From Rhodoferax sp. (GTDB lineage: Bacteria; Pseudomonadota; Gammaproteobacteria; Burkholderiales; Burkholderiaceae_C): a stretch of 64,000 nucleotides of DNA. Positions 45,240 to 52,381 of this stretch are shown here, one piece after another. Position numbers and translations under genes: made by a program. How positions within the stretch are numbered: position 1 is the stretch's first letter; each line of letters starts with the position of its first letter. The notes below the pieces were generated by a model, which saw only the letters and a list, made by a program, of their open reading frames with translations, ran no database searches and was not told the origin of the DNA. Where the stretch lies: contig JACKLK010000001.1 in NCBI GenBank assembly GCA_024236015.1, forward strand, positions 186,001-250,000, read 5' to 3'.

Positions 45240-46837
45240 TCAAGAACTTCATCGACAAACTCCTGGGCAAGAAGCCCGCCGCCGCCAGCCGATCCTTGTT
45301 CGGCAAGCGCCGCGACGTGATGGCGGACGAACACAAGATCGACCCGGCGTTGGTCGACGATCGCGCCGCCACCGTGGTGCGCACGCTCAAGCAGGCCGGT
45401 TTCGAGGCCTATATCGTCGGCGGCGCCGTGCGCGACCTGCTGGTCGGCCTGCGGCCCAAGGATTTCGACGTCGCCACCAATGCCACGCCGGAACAGGTCA
45501 AGGGCTTGTTCCGGCGCGCCTTCATCATCGGGCGGCGTTTTCGCATCGTGCACGTGGTGTTCGGCCGCGGGCGCGAACACGAGGTGATCGAAGTCTCGAC
45601 CTTCCGCGCCTACCTGGACAATGCCGCCGCCGGGCAGGTCAGCGGCAACGAGCGCACCAGCAAGAACCAGCTGGCCAGCATGACCCATGCGGTCGACGCC
45701 AGCGGCCGGGTGCTGCGCGACAACGTCTGGGGCCCGCAGGACCAGGACGCGGCGCGGCGCGACTTCACGATCAACGCGATGTATTACGACCCGGAAACCC
45801 AGGTCGTCGTCGACTACCACGGCGGCATCAAGGACTCGACCAAGCGGGTGTTGCGCATGATCGGCGATCCGGCGCAGCGCTACCGGGAAGACCCGGTGCG
45901 CATCATCCGTGCGATCCGGTTCTCGGCCAAGCTCAAGGCGCTGGGTTTCACCATCGAGCCCAAGACGGCGGCGCCGCTGGTGAAGATGAAGGACTTGCTC
46001 GCGGACGTGCCGCAAAGCCGCCTGTTCGACGAGATGCTCAAGCTGCTGCAGACCGGGCATGCGCTGGCCACCATCGAGCAGCTCAAGGCGCTCGGACTGA
46101 GCAAGGGCATCTACCCGCTGCTCGACCTGGTGGTCGAGCGTGCCGACAGCCCGTTCGTGCGCAGCGCGCTGCAGGACACCGACCGCCGGGTTGGCGAAGG
46201 CAAGCCGGTGGCACCGAGTTTCCTGCTCGCCTGCGTGTTGTGGTCGGACGTGCGCGACGGCTGGAGCAAACGCATGGAAGAGCCTGGCCGCCAGCCGCCT
46301 TTCCCGGCGCTGCAGGACGCGATCGACCAGGTGTTCTCGGAGCGGATCGGCGACGTGTCCGGCGGCGGCCGCCTGGCGTCTGACATGCGCGAGATCTGGA
46401 TGATGCAGCCACGCTTCGAGAAACGTGTCGGCAGTTCGGCGTTCAGCCTGGTGGACCAGCCGCGCTTCCGTGCCGCGTTCGACTTCATGCGCCTGCGCGC
46501 CGAAACCGGCGAGATCGAGGAAGTGCTGGCCGACTGGTGGCAGGAGTTCAGCATGGCCAACGACAACCTGCGTGCCGACATGGTCGAGCAGGTGCGCGCC
46601 GAACAGGGCCGTGGCAAGGCCACGCGCGCGCCGCGCCCGCCGCGCAAGCGGTCGGCGACGCCGGCCGCCGAAGGTGCCGACCCTGCGCCAAGCGATGCAT
46701 CGGCAGGCGCAACGGCGGCAACGACCGCAACGGAGGATGGCGAGCCTGCGTCGGACGCACCGCGCAAGCGCCGCCGTCGTCGTCGCCCCGGTGGCGCGCG
46801 TCCGGGCGGCGACGCGGGCAACACGCCCGAGGCGTGA
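45236..46837 (+). CDS. pcnB: poly(A) polymerase PcnB
   Basis: PcnB adds poly(A) tails to RNA 3' ends and thereby promotes decay; it also affects plasmid copy number through antisense RNA. The 533-residue protein has the class II nucleotidyltransferase head AYIVGGAVRDLLVGLRPKDFDVATNA near residue 58 (catalytic Asp in DFDV), RRDFTINAMYYDP near 177 and RYREDPVRIIRAIRFSAKL near 219. The C-terminal tail beyond about 465 is low-complexity, Ala/Pro-rich and ends in a block of seven arginines and lysines (RKRRRRRRPGG), probably RNA-binding. Its ATG overlaps the HAD gene stop and its stop overlaps the folK start. Confidence 0.95.
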   Translation: MIKNFIDKLLGKKPAAASRSLFGKRRDVMADEHKIDPALVDDRAATVVRTLKQAGFEAYIVGGAVRDLLVGLRPKDFDVATNATPEQVKGLFRRAFIIGRRFRIVHVVFGRGREHEVIEVSTFRAYLDNAAAGQVSGNERTSKNQLASMTHAVDASGRVLRDNVWGPQDQDAARRDFTINAMYYDPETQVVVDYHGGIKDSTKRVLRMIGDPAQRYREDPVRIIRAIRFSAKLKALGFTIEPKTAAPLVKMKDLLADVPQSRLFDEMLKLLQTGHALATIEQLKALGLSKGIYPLLDLVVERADSPFVRSALQDTDRRVGEGKPVAPSFLLACVLWSDVRDGWSKRMEEPGRQPPFPALQDAIDQVFSERIGDVSGGGRLASDMREIWMMQPRFEKRVGSSAFSLVDQPRFRAAFDFMRLRAETGEIEEVLADWWQEFSMANDNLRADMVEQVRAEQGRGKATRAPRPPRKRSATPAAEGADPAPSDASAGATAATTATEDGEPASDAPRKRRRRRRPGGARPGGDAGNTPEA

Positions 46838-47319
46838 ACGTCGCCGTGCGGCGCGAGCCGGTCGTCGCCTATGTCGCACTGGGCGCCAACCTGGGCGACG
46901 CCGCGGCCATGGTCCGGCGCAGCATGGACGCCATCGGGCAACTCGCGCAGGTCGAACTGACGGGCCGCTCCAGCCTGTACCGCACCGCGCCGGTCGACTC
47001 CAGCGGGCCGGACTACATCAACGCCGTCGTGGGCCTGCGCAGCACCGGCACCGCCTACGACCTGCTCGAGGGCTTGCAGCGGCTCGAACGCGACGCGTTG
47101 CGCGAACGCCCGTACCGCAATGCGCCGCGCACGCTCGACCTGGACCTGCTGCTGTTCGGCGACGCGACGATCCACAGCGCCACGCTGGAGGTTCCGCATC
47201 CGCGCATGGGCACCCGCGCCTTCGTGCTGGTGCCGCTGGCACAGGTTGCACCGCAGCGGGTGGACCCGGCCGCACTCCGGGCCGTCGCCGACCAGCCGTG
47301 CGAGCGCCTGCCGGACTGA
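46834..47319 (+). CDS. folK: 2-amino-4-hydroxy-6-hydroxymethyldihydropteridine pyrophosphokinase FolK
   Basis: FolK (HPPK) transfers pyrophosphate from ATP to the pterin alcohol in folate synthesis. The start is the GTG at 46834, overlapping the pcnB stop, giving 161 residues. Diagnostic parts are VAYVALGANLGDAA near residue 12, SSLYRTAPVDSSGPDYINAVV near 45 and the catalytic RTLDLDLLLFGDA near 99, followed by HPRMGTRAFVLVPLAQVAP. The pcnB-folK overlap is conserved in proteobacteria. No folB or panB lies next to it. Confidence 0.95.
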   Translation: MNVAVRREPVVAYVALGANLGDAAAMVRRSMDAIGQLAQVELTGRSSLYRTAPVDSSGPDYINAVVGLRSTGTAYDLLEGLQRLERDALRERPYRNAPRTLDLDLLLFGDATIHSATLEVPHPRMGTRAFVLVPLAQVAPQRVDPAALRAVADQPCERLPD

Positions 47320-47361
47320 ACACCCGCTGCCACGGCGCGCCGGTCATGCGACACTGACGCC

Positions 47362-47931
47362 ATGGACGCCGGGAACTTCGAGAACCACCTGACCTTCATC
47401 CGCGAGGCGCAGCGGCTCAAGGACGTGCTGCGCAGCGGCCATACCGCGCAGGGGCGGCGCGAAAGCACGGCCGAACACAGCTGGCGCCTGTGCCTGATGG
47501 TGCTGGTGTTCGCCCGCGAACTGCCCGGCATCGACCTGCTGCGCCTGCTCAAGATCTGCATCATCCACGACCTCGGCGAAGCCATCGGCGGCGACATCCC
47601 GGCCATCGAACAGGACGGCTCCCCCGACAAGGCGCTCCGCGAACGCGAAGACCTGCTCACGCTGCTCGCGCCACTGCCGCCGGCGCTGCAACAGGATTTT
47701 CTCGACCTGTGGGACGAATACGATGCCGCCGCGACGCCGGAGGCGCGCGCGGCCAAGGCCCTGGACAAACTCGAGACCCTGATCCAGCACAACCAGGGCG
47801 CCAACCCGCCGGATTTCGACTACCGGTTCAACCTGACGTACGGGCAGAAATATACGGATGCCGATCCGCTGTTCGCGGCGCTGCGGGCGCTGGTCGATGT
47901 GGATACGCGGCGGCGGGTGGAGGGGGGGTGA
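47362..47931 (+). CDS. HD-domain phosphohydrolase, YfbR/HDDC2-like
   Basis: A 189-residue HD-superfamily metal-dependent phosphohydrolase. The metal-binding residues are visible: H in STAEHSWRLCLM near residue 39, HD in IIHDLGEAIGGDIPA near 69-70, and D in AKALDKLETLIQHNQG near 133. The pattern resembles YfbR and HDDC2 proteins, which act as 5'-deoxynucleotidases; the substrate is inferred from that likeness. It follows folK by 42 bases and is the last core gene before the accessory island. Confidence 0.82.
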   Translation: MDAGNFENHLTFIREAQRLKDVLRSGHTAQGRRESTAEHSWRLCLMVLVFARELPGIDLLRLLKICIIHDLGEAIGGDIPAIEQDGSPDKALREREDLLTLLAPLPPALQQDFLDLWDEYDAAATPEARAAKALDKLETLIQHNQGANPPDFDYRFNLTYGQKYTDADPLFAALRALVDVDTRRRVEGG

Positions 47932-48090
47932 CGGTGGGGGGTGATGGGGTGGCTTGTGGCGTCGCCTGTCATTGAATCGGGGTGCTCGACTGGCCGTTGG
48001 CGACCACAACCGGTCATTCGTCAATCTGCCCAAAAGCGGTCGTTCAGGCCAGTCCGAGCGGCACCCCTTGCACTCTGGTAAATGGCGATG

Positions 48091-48110
48091 CCGATAGGCG
48101 ACACTATCGG
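48091..48110. promoter_or_regulatory. perfect 7-bp dyad just upstream of the SDR gene
   Basis: CCGATAG-GCGACA-CTATCGG ends six bases before the ATG of the SDR-DoxX gene. Its position over the expected ribosome-binding or transcription-start zone suits a repressor operator or a translation-blocking hairpin. TTGCAC at 48069-48074 could act as a -35 box upstream of it. Confidence 0.5.
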
Positions 48111-48115
48111 TCACG

Positions 48116-49351
48116 ATGAGAAAGAAGCGAATCCTGGTGCTCGGCGCCAGCGGCATGATTGGCCAGGCCATCCAGGCTGCCGCGCGGCTGGAGCCTTCCC
48201 TCGAAATACTACCCGCATCCCACCGCGACAAGCCGGGGCATATCCGGGTCGACTTCGCGTCCCTGACTACACCAGAGTCCTGGGCAACCATTCTTCATCA
48301 TCACGAAGTCGACGCGGTCGTCAATTGTGTTGGGATTTGGTCGGGCACGGCCGCAGAGTTCGAGTTGGTGCAGCACACGGTACCCGTTGCCTTGTTCGAC
48401 GCATGCGCCGCAAGCAGCCTGCGGGTCGTTCACATCTCTGCACTTGGTTTTTCCGAGGACTCACCGCTGCCCTATGCATCGACGAAGGCTCGCGCTGACC
48501 GGTATCTGCTCGCACACTGTCCGACGGGGACGGTCATCTACCCCTCATTGGTATTTGGCAACCAGGGAAACAGTTCCAGATTTTTCCTGAGTCTAGCCGC
48601 ACTGCCAGTCCAGGTGGATTTTGGACTTCCCCGTAACCTGCAGCCGGTTCATGAGCGCGAGGTCGCAATCGCTGTAGTGCGTGCCTTGACCGGCAGTTCC
48701 GAGCAGGTGGTCGAATGCGCCGGTACGCATCAGGTTGCGGTATCCGAATATCTTGCCGCATTGCGTGTTGGCATGGGTCTTCGTCCGGCCTGGCTGACAC
48801 TCAGGATTCCACGAAGCTGGAGCGCCTGGCTGTTCAGGGTGGGTGAACTGCTGCACTCCCACTTTGTCAACAACCAAACCTGGGTCTTGCTACAGACTGG
48901 CACGCATAGTGAACGGAACAACGAAGCGGCACTTCCCTACACGCAGTTTGCGACGGCCCAGGACCGACAGATGGTCCAGGAAACACAGCTCTACTGGTTC
49001 GCTCGGTTGAGCGTCGCGTTTATCTGGCTCTGGACGGCCGTCGTCACTGCCTTTGGCTGGCCCAGGGATGAGACGCTATCCTGGCTGAGCAGCTTCTGGC
49101 CGGGATTGGGGACGCCATCTTGGCTGTTCGCATCGTGTGCCCTGGATGCAACCATGGGAGTGCTCTCCCTGTTTCGACCAAGTTCGCGGCTGTGGAAGGC
49201 CCAGCTTGTGCTGACCGTCGCCTATTCAGTTGGCCTGGCTGTGGCTCTGCCTACGTTTTGGTTGCACCCTTTCGGACCGCTGACCAAGAATTTGGCGGTG
49301 TTGGCGGCAATGTTCTATCTGCTCCTGCACGAAGACAAGAGGGCACGCTGA
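48116..49351 (+). CDS. SDR-family NAD(P)-binding protein with DoxX-like membrane domain
   Basis: A 411-residue two-part protein. Residues 1-230 form an extended/atypical short-chain dehydrogenase domain with the Rossmann motif VLGASGMIGQA at about 8-18 and a possible catalytic Y-x-x-x-K (PYASTKARADRY) near 120. Residues about 290-405 contain four membrane helices resembling the DoxX-like (DoxX_3) domain. Such fusions are known as uncharacterised membrane oxidoreductases. The stop overlaps the start of the DUF2269 gene by one base, so the two products probably form a membrane complex. Codon use is clearly less GC-rich than in the core genes. A perfect dyad lies immediately upstream. Substrate unknown. 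Confidence 0.8.
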   Translation: MRKKRILVLGASGMIGQAIQAAARLEPSLEILPASHRDKPGHIRVDFASLTTPESWATILHHHEVDAVVNCVGIWSGTAAEFELVQHTVPVALFDACAASSLRVVHISALGFSEDSPLPYASTKARADRYLLAHCPTGTVIYPSLVFGNQGNSSRFFLSLAALPVQVDFGLPRNLQPVHEREVAIAVVRALTGSSEQVVECAGTHQVAVSEYLAALRVGMGLRPAWLTLRIPRSWSAWLFRVGELLHSHFVNNQTWVLLQTGTHSERNNEAALPYTQFATAQDRQMVQETQLYWFARLSVAFIWLWTAVVTAFGWPRDETLSWLSSFWPGLGTPSWLFASCALDATMGVLSLFRPSSRLWKAQLVLTVAYSVGLAVALPTFWLHPFGPLTKNLAVLAAMFYLLLHEDKRAR

Positions 49352-49818
49352 TGTATCTTGCCATGAAGACGCTCCATATCGTCTCGTCGACGATATTGTT
49401 CGGGACAGGGATTGGCACGGCATTCTTCATGTGGATGGCAAATCGAAGCGGCAACCGCTCGGCAATAACGGTTGTCACTGGACACGTGATGCGGGCCGAC
49501 CTCTACTTCACGACACCGGCGGTTGTTGTCCAACCGCTGTCCGGTTTCAGTCTCATGCTGATGGCGGGGTACCCATTGGACTTCACCTCCCCGAACTGGC
49601 TTGGCGTTTCGGTGCTGCTGTACTGCGTTGCAGGGGCCTGCTGGCTGCCGGTCCTGTGGCTGCAGTGGAAGATGCATCGTATGGCGGTCAGTTCACCACC
49701 GGAATCGCCGCTACCGGCTCGGTACTGGCGGTACGAAAAACTGTGGGTGCTGCTTGGAATTCCGGCATTCTTCAGCCTGGTAGTCGTCTTTTGGTTGATG
49801 ACGGCAAAACCGTTCTGA
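49351..49818 (+). CDS. DUF2269 family membrane protein
   Basis: A 155-residue DUF2269 protein with four membrane helices at about residues 3-26, 48-70, 80-102 and 130-150. Conserved-looking features are the first-helix histidine (KTLHIVSSTILFGTGIGTAFF), GHVMRADLYFTTPAVVVQPLSG near 45 and YWRYEKLWVLLG near 125. Histidines within helices suggest metal or haem contact, but nothing is proven for this family. The ATG overlaps the end of the SDR-DoxX gene (TGATG), indicating translational coupling and a joint role. Confidence 0.82.
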   Translation: MYLAMKTLHIVSSTILFGTGIGTAFFMWMANRSGNRSAITVVTGHVMRADLYFTTPAVVVQPLSGFSLMLMAGYPLDFTSPNWLGVSVLLYCVAGACWLPVLWLQWKMHRMAVSSPPESPLPARYWRYEKLWVLLGIPAFFSLVVVFWLMTAKPF

Positions 49819-50176
49819 CCGAAGTTTGGCGCGTGTTCTAGTCGCTCCCGCGTCCCAACACGACGTATTGGATTGGCAACTCGCGACCAGGAGCGGGTGC
49901 TCGCGGGTGTCAGCTTCCGGGGCGAGAGAAATTCCCCCTGTCGCGGTTCCAGAAAGCTGCCGCTCAGTTCGGGGCGTCATATCACATCGCATTGCCGACT
50001 TTGGTGCCGGGAAAGTCTGAGACGCACGCTTCTTGAGCAGTCGGTCGCCTTTGGCAAGCCAGCGATCCCTGTACGCTGCACAGCTGTCATTGGGAGCTCT
50101 GTCGGGTTGAGCCAGATGAACGTGAGCGACATTAATCGGCCGGTGCTCGGAGCCGCCCAAGCGAAATCTTGGCTAG
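49819..50176. other. non-coding stretch upstream of the IS5-family element
   Basis: About 350 bases without a supported gene. The frames here, including a 149-codon one on the minus strand, overlap the end of the DUF2269 gene and have no family resemblance. The CTAG target duplication of the IS lies at its right end. Confidence 0.5.
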
Positions 50177-51341
50177 GGATGCGCTGAAGTAGCGCCCGTT
50201 TTTTTAATCAACAAACAGCTTGCGGTCGCAAATGAGCGTTCGAACTCGATTTCCGACCCCTTCAGGGGGCTATAGGTCCTCGATTCGGGGCCGGTTGGCC
50301 CATATTTCGCCCTCATGGACGCACCTGTGCCATCAGTGGTCCTCGCGCGAGGTAAATATTGGCCAGCGCAAGTGCCGTGAACGCCCGCGTCGCGTTCTTG
50401 GCCAAGCCGCGATAACGCGCCTTGTTGAATCCCCACAGCCGCTTGACCACGCCGAAGACATGTTCGACACGGGCGCGTATGCGCGACTTGTTGCGGTTCC
50501 TCGTTCGCTTGGCCTCATCTACTTCACCGATATGGTTGCGTACCCGATCGTTGGTGAAGTCCTTCGCCTCAGGTGCCTTGCTGGCGATCAGGCCTTTCTG
50601 GCTGGCATAGGCGCTGTCTCCGTACACGCGCCTCTCGTTGCCGTGCAGCAGGTCGGGCAGCGGGTGCTTGTCATGGACATTGGCCGCCGTGACAACAGCG
50701 TGGTGCGCCAGGCCACTCTGGCTGTCCACACCGATGTGCAGCTTCATGCCGAAATACCATTGCTGTCCCTTCTTGGACTGATGCATCTCGGGGTCGCGCT
50801 TGCGCTCCTTGTTCTTGGTCGAACTCGGCGCGCCAATGATGGTGGCGTCCACAATGGTTCCGGTCTTGAGTTTGAAGCCACTGGCCTGCAGCACCTGTCC
50901 TACCTTGGCAAACAGTTGCTCACCCAATTTGTTGTCATTGAGCAAGCGACGGAACTTCAACATCGTCGTGGCGTCCGGCACCGGCTCCTTGCCCAGATCG
51001 ATGCCAACGAAGCGCCGCAAACTCGCGCTGTCGTACAAAGCCTCCTCGCACGCAAGATCAGCCAGGTTGAACCAATGCTGCACGAAGTGAATACGCAGCA
51101 TGCGCTCCAGGCCAATCGGCGGCCGGCCGCCCACACCTTTGGGATAAACCGGTTCAATCACCGCGCACAGTTCGGACCACGGCATGATCGTGTCCATGGT
51201 GCTCAGGAATTCATCGCGCCGCGTGGGCTTGCGAAATTGTTCGAATCCAGCGTTCTGGTCTGCGGCCATGGCAAGGGTCTGTTGCTTCATCTTGTATCAA
51301 CGCTTCAGGCTTGAATTCCGTGGACCTTCTTCAGCAAATCC
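50177..51341 (-). mobile_element. complete IS5-family insertion sequence
   Basis: The ends match as imperfect inverted repeats: left GGATGCGCTGAAGTAGCGCC at 50177, right (reverse complement) GGATTTGCTGAAGAAGGTCC ending at 51341, 15 of 20 identical. Both ends are flanked by CTAG (50173-50176 and 51342-51345), the YTAR-type 4-bp duplication of IS5-group elements. The transposase inside is full length, so the element looks intact. It sits just downstream of the 336-aa gene of the NTPase pair. Confidence 0.85.
50313..51290 (-). CDS. IS5-family transposase
   Basis: A 325-residue DDE transposase of the IS5 group. An N-terminal DUF772-type domain holds GRPPIGLERMLRIHFVQHWFNL near residue 55 and DSASLRRFVGIDLGKEPVPDATT near 85. 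The catalytic core has D in TIVDATIIGAPSSTKN near 142, D in VYGDSAYASQKG near 222 and the C-terminal E in RARVEHVFGVVKRLWG near 273 (the Y-(2)-R-(3)-E-(6)-K signature). All three acidic residues are present. Start ATG at 51290 lies 51 bases inside the right end. Length is normal for the family. Confidence 0.95.
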   Translation of the reverse strand: MKQQTLAMAADQNAGFEQFRKPTRRDEFLSTMDTIMPWSELCAVIEPVYPKGVGGRPPIGLERMLRIHFVQHWFNLADLACEEALYDSASLRRFVGIDLGKEPVPDATTMLKFRRLLNDNKLGEQLFAKVGQVLQASGFKLKTGTIVDATIIGAPSSTKNKERKRDPEMHQSKKGQQWYFGMKLHIGVDSQSGLAHHAVVTAANVHDKHPLPDLLHGNERRVYGDSAYASQKGLIASKAPEAKDFTNDRVRNHIGEVDEAKRTRNRNKSRIRARVEHVFGVVKRLWGFNKARYRGLAKNATRAFTALALANIYLARGPLMAQVRP

Positions 51342-51368
51342 CTAGCAGTAAGGCTGCAGATGCTTCTG

Positions 51369-52379
51369 CTATCGAAGCGATTCGACAAATTCTCTGGCGT
51401 CGCGTAGGAACTGACGTAGGTTCAAAGAGTTGGCGTACTGCAGCGCGACCGAATATGCCGGAAATTCGCCAGCATGCGCATGGGCGTTCATCAGCTGGTA
51501 CACCTGAAAGAAAGCCACAAGGACGGCGTGCCAGTTGGTGGCTTCGACGGACATCTTGTTTGCTGGTCGCCACATGACCGCGAAAAAAGTCGGCTTCAGC
51601 GCCCTTGCGTCGGAGCCTTGAAGGTTGCGGCTCAGCTCTTCCGCCGCAGTGGCGAGTTGTTTCGGAGGGTGCCCCAGCACGAGCTTGAGAATTCGCGCCG
51701 CAAGGAACTTAGACCTATCGGCTGCATTCGGGCGGTAGGCGCGTGGATCCACTGTTCCAGCCAAGTGGGCAGAAAACAGCGAAAGGGTGGCTTGGGCATC
51801 TGTGCATTTGGGTCCGCTGGGTTGCAGTGCATCTATGCACGCTGCAACGCGCGCGGGGTCCAGCACATAGACTTCAGTGAGCTTGTCGCTGATGGCAGAC
51901 TCGAGCTCGAAGAGTAGCTCGGCGATGTTCTCCATCCGCGCGTCAGGGAGGTTGAGCGGTTCGATCTCCGCTGCATCTCCCAGATCGTTTACTGAGAAAA
52001 ACGTGGACGTGGTCGGCCGTACGGGGAACCATTCCGGAAGCTCAATGGGAGAGCTCGCATTCACCAGCCGAAAGTCGTCTTTCGACAAGATCAGAAACGT
52101 TATGCGCTCGGGAGCGTCCGCACAGAGTGTCTCGATTCGCTGTCGGTTGGCTTCGAACAACTCCATCGCGTCGGCCAAGACCGAGTTGGAATTCTTGAAG
52201 CCTGCGCTTCTTAGAACCATTGGAACGACGGCCTCTCTTTCGATCCATGTCCAGAGCTGTTCGGCAAGAGCATCGCGCGATCCCTCGGCATGGCGTACCC
52301 ATAACATTCGGATGCAGCTGTTAGCGCTCCAAGGCACTGCGCGGACCAGTTGGAACACCTGTTGAGGCGTGTATTGCAT
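51369..52379 (-). CDS. unknown 336-aa protein coupled to a P-loop NTPase
   Basis: I do not recognise this protein. It has 336 residues, no signal peptide and no membrane segment, and is predicted mainly helical, with a mixed alpha/beta N-terminal part (RITFLILSKDDFRL near 92 looks like a buried strand) and a middle block SPIELPEWFPVRPTTSTFFS near 108. The C-terminal 70 residues are helical (NWHAVLVAFFQVYQLMNAHAH near 285). It starts two bases after the stop of the 812-aa NTPase gene on the same strand, so the pair is almost certainly one translation unit. By position it could be an effector, adaptor or substrate-binding subunit. The IS5 element lies 27 bases behind its stop. Composition matches the island. 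Confidence 0.75.
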   Translation of the reverse strand: MQYTPQQVFQLVRAVPWSANSCIRMLWVRHAEGSRDALAEQLWTWIEREAVVPMVLRSAGFKNSNSVLADAMELFEANRQRIETLCADAPERITFLILSKDDFRLVNASSPIELPEWFPVRPTTSTFFSVNDLGDAAEIEPLNLPDARMENIAELLFELESAISDKLTEVYVLDPARVAACIDALQPSGPKCTDAQATLSLFSAHLAGTVDPRAYRPNAADRSKFLAARILKLVLGHPPKQLATAAEELSRNLQGSDARALKPTFFAVMWRPANKMSVEATNWHAVLVAFFQVYQLMNAHAHAGEFPAYSVALQYANSLNLRQFLRDAREFVESLR

Positions 52380-52381
52380 GG

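Noticed and set aside
47932..48115. Possible att repeat or tRNA gene at the left edge of the island
   Set aside because: By eye I found no tRNA-like cloverleaf and no direct repeat shared with 55.2-55.85 kb; a few short shared words (such as GGTCATT) are expected by chance.
49711..50160. 149-codon minus-strand frame upstream of the IS5-family element
   Set aside because: Overlaps the end of the DUF2269 gene, has no domain, no hydrophobic patterning and no ribosome-binding site.
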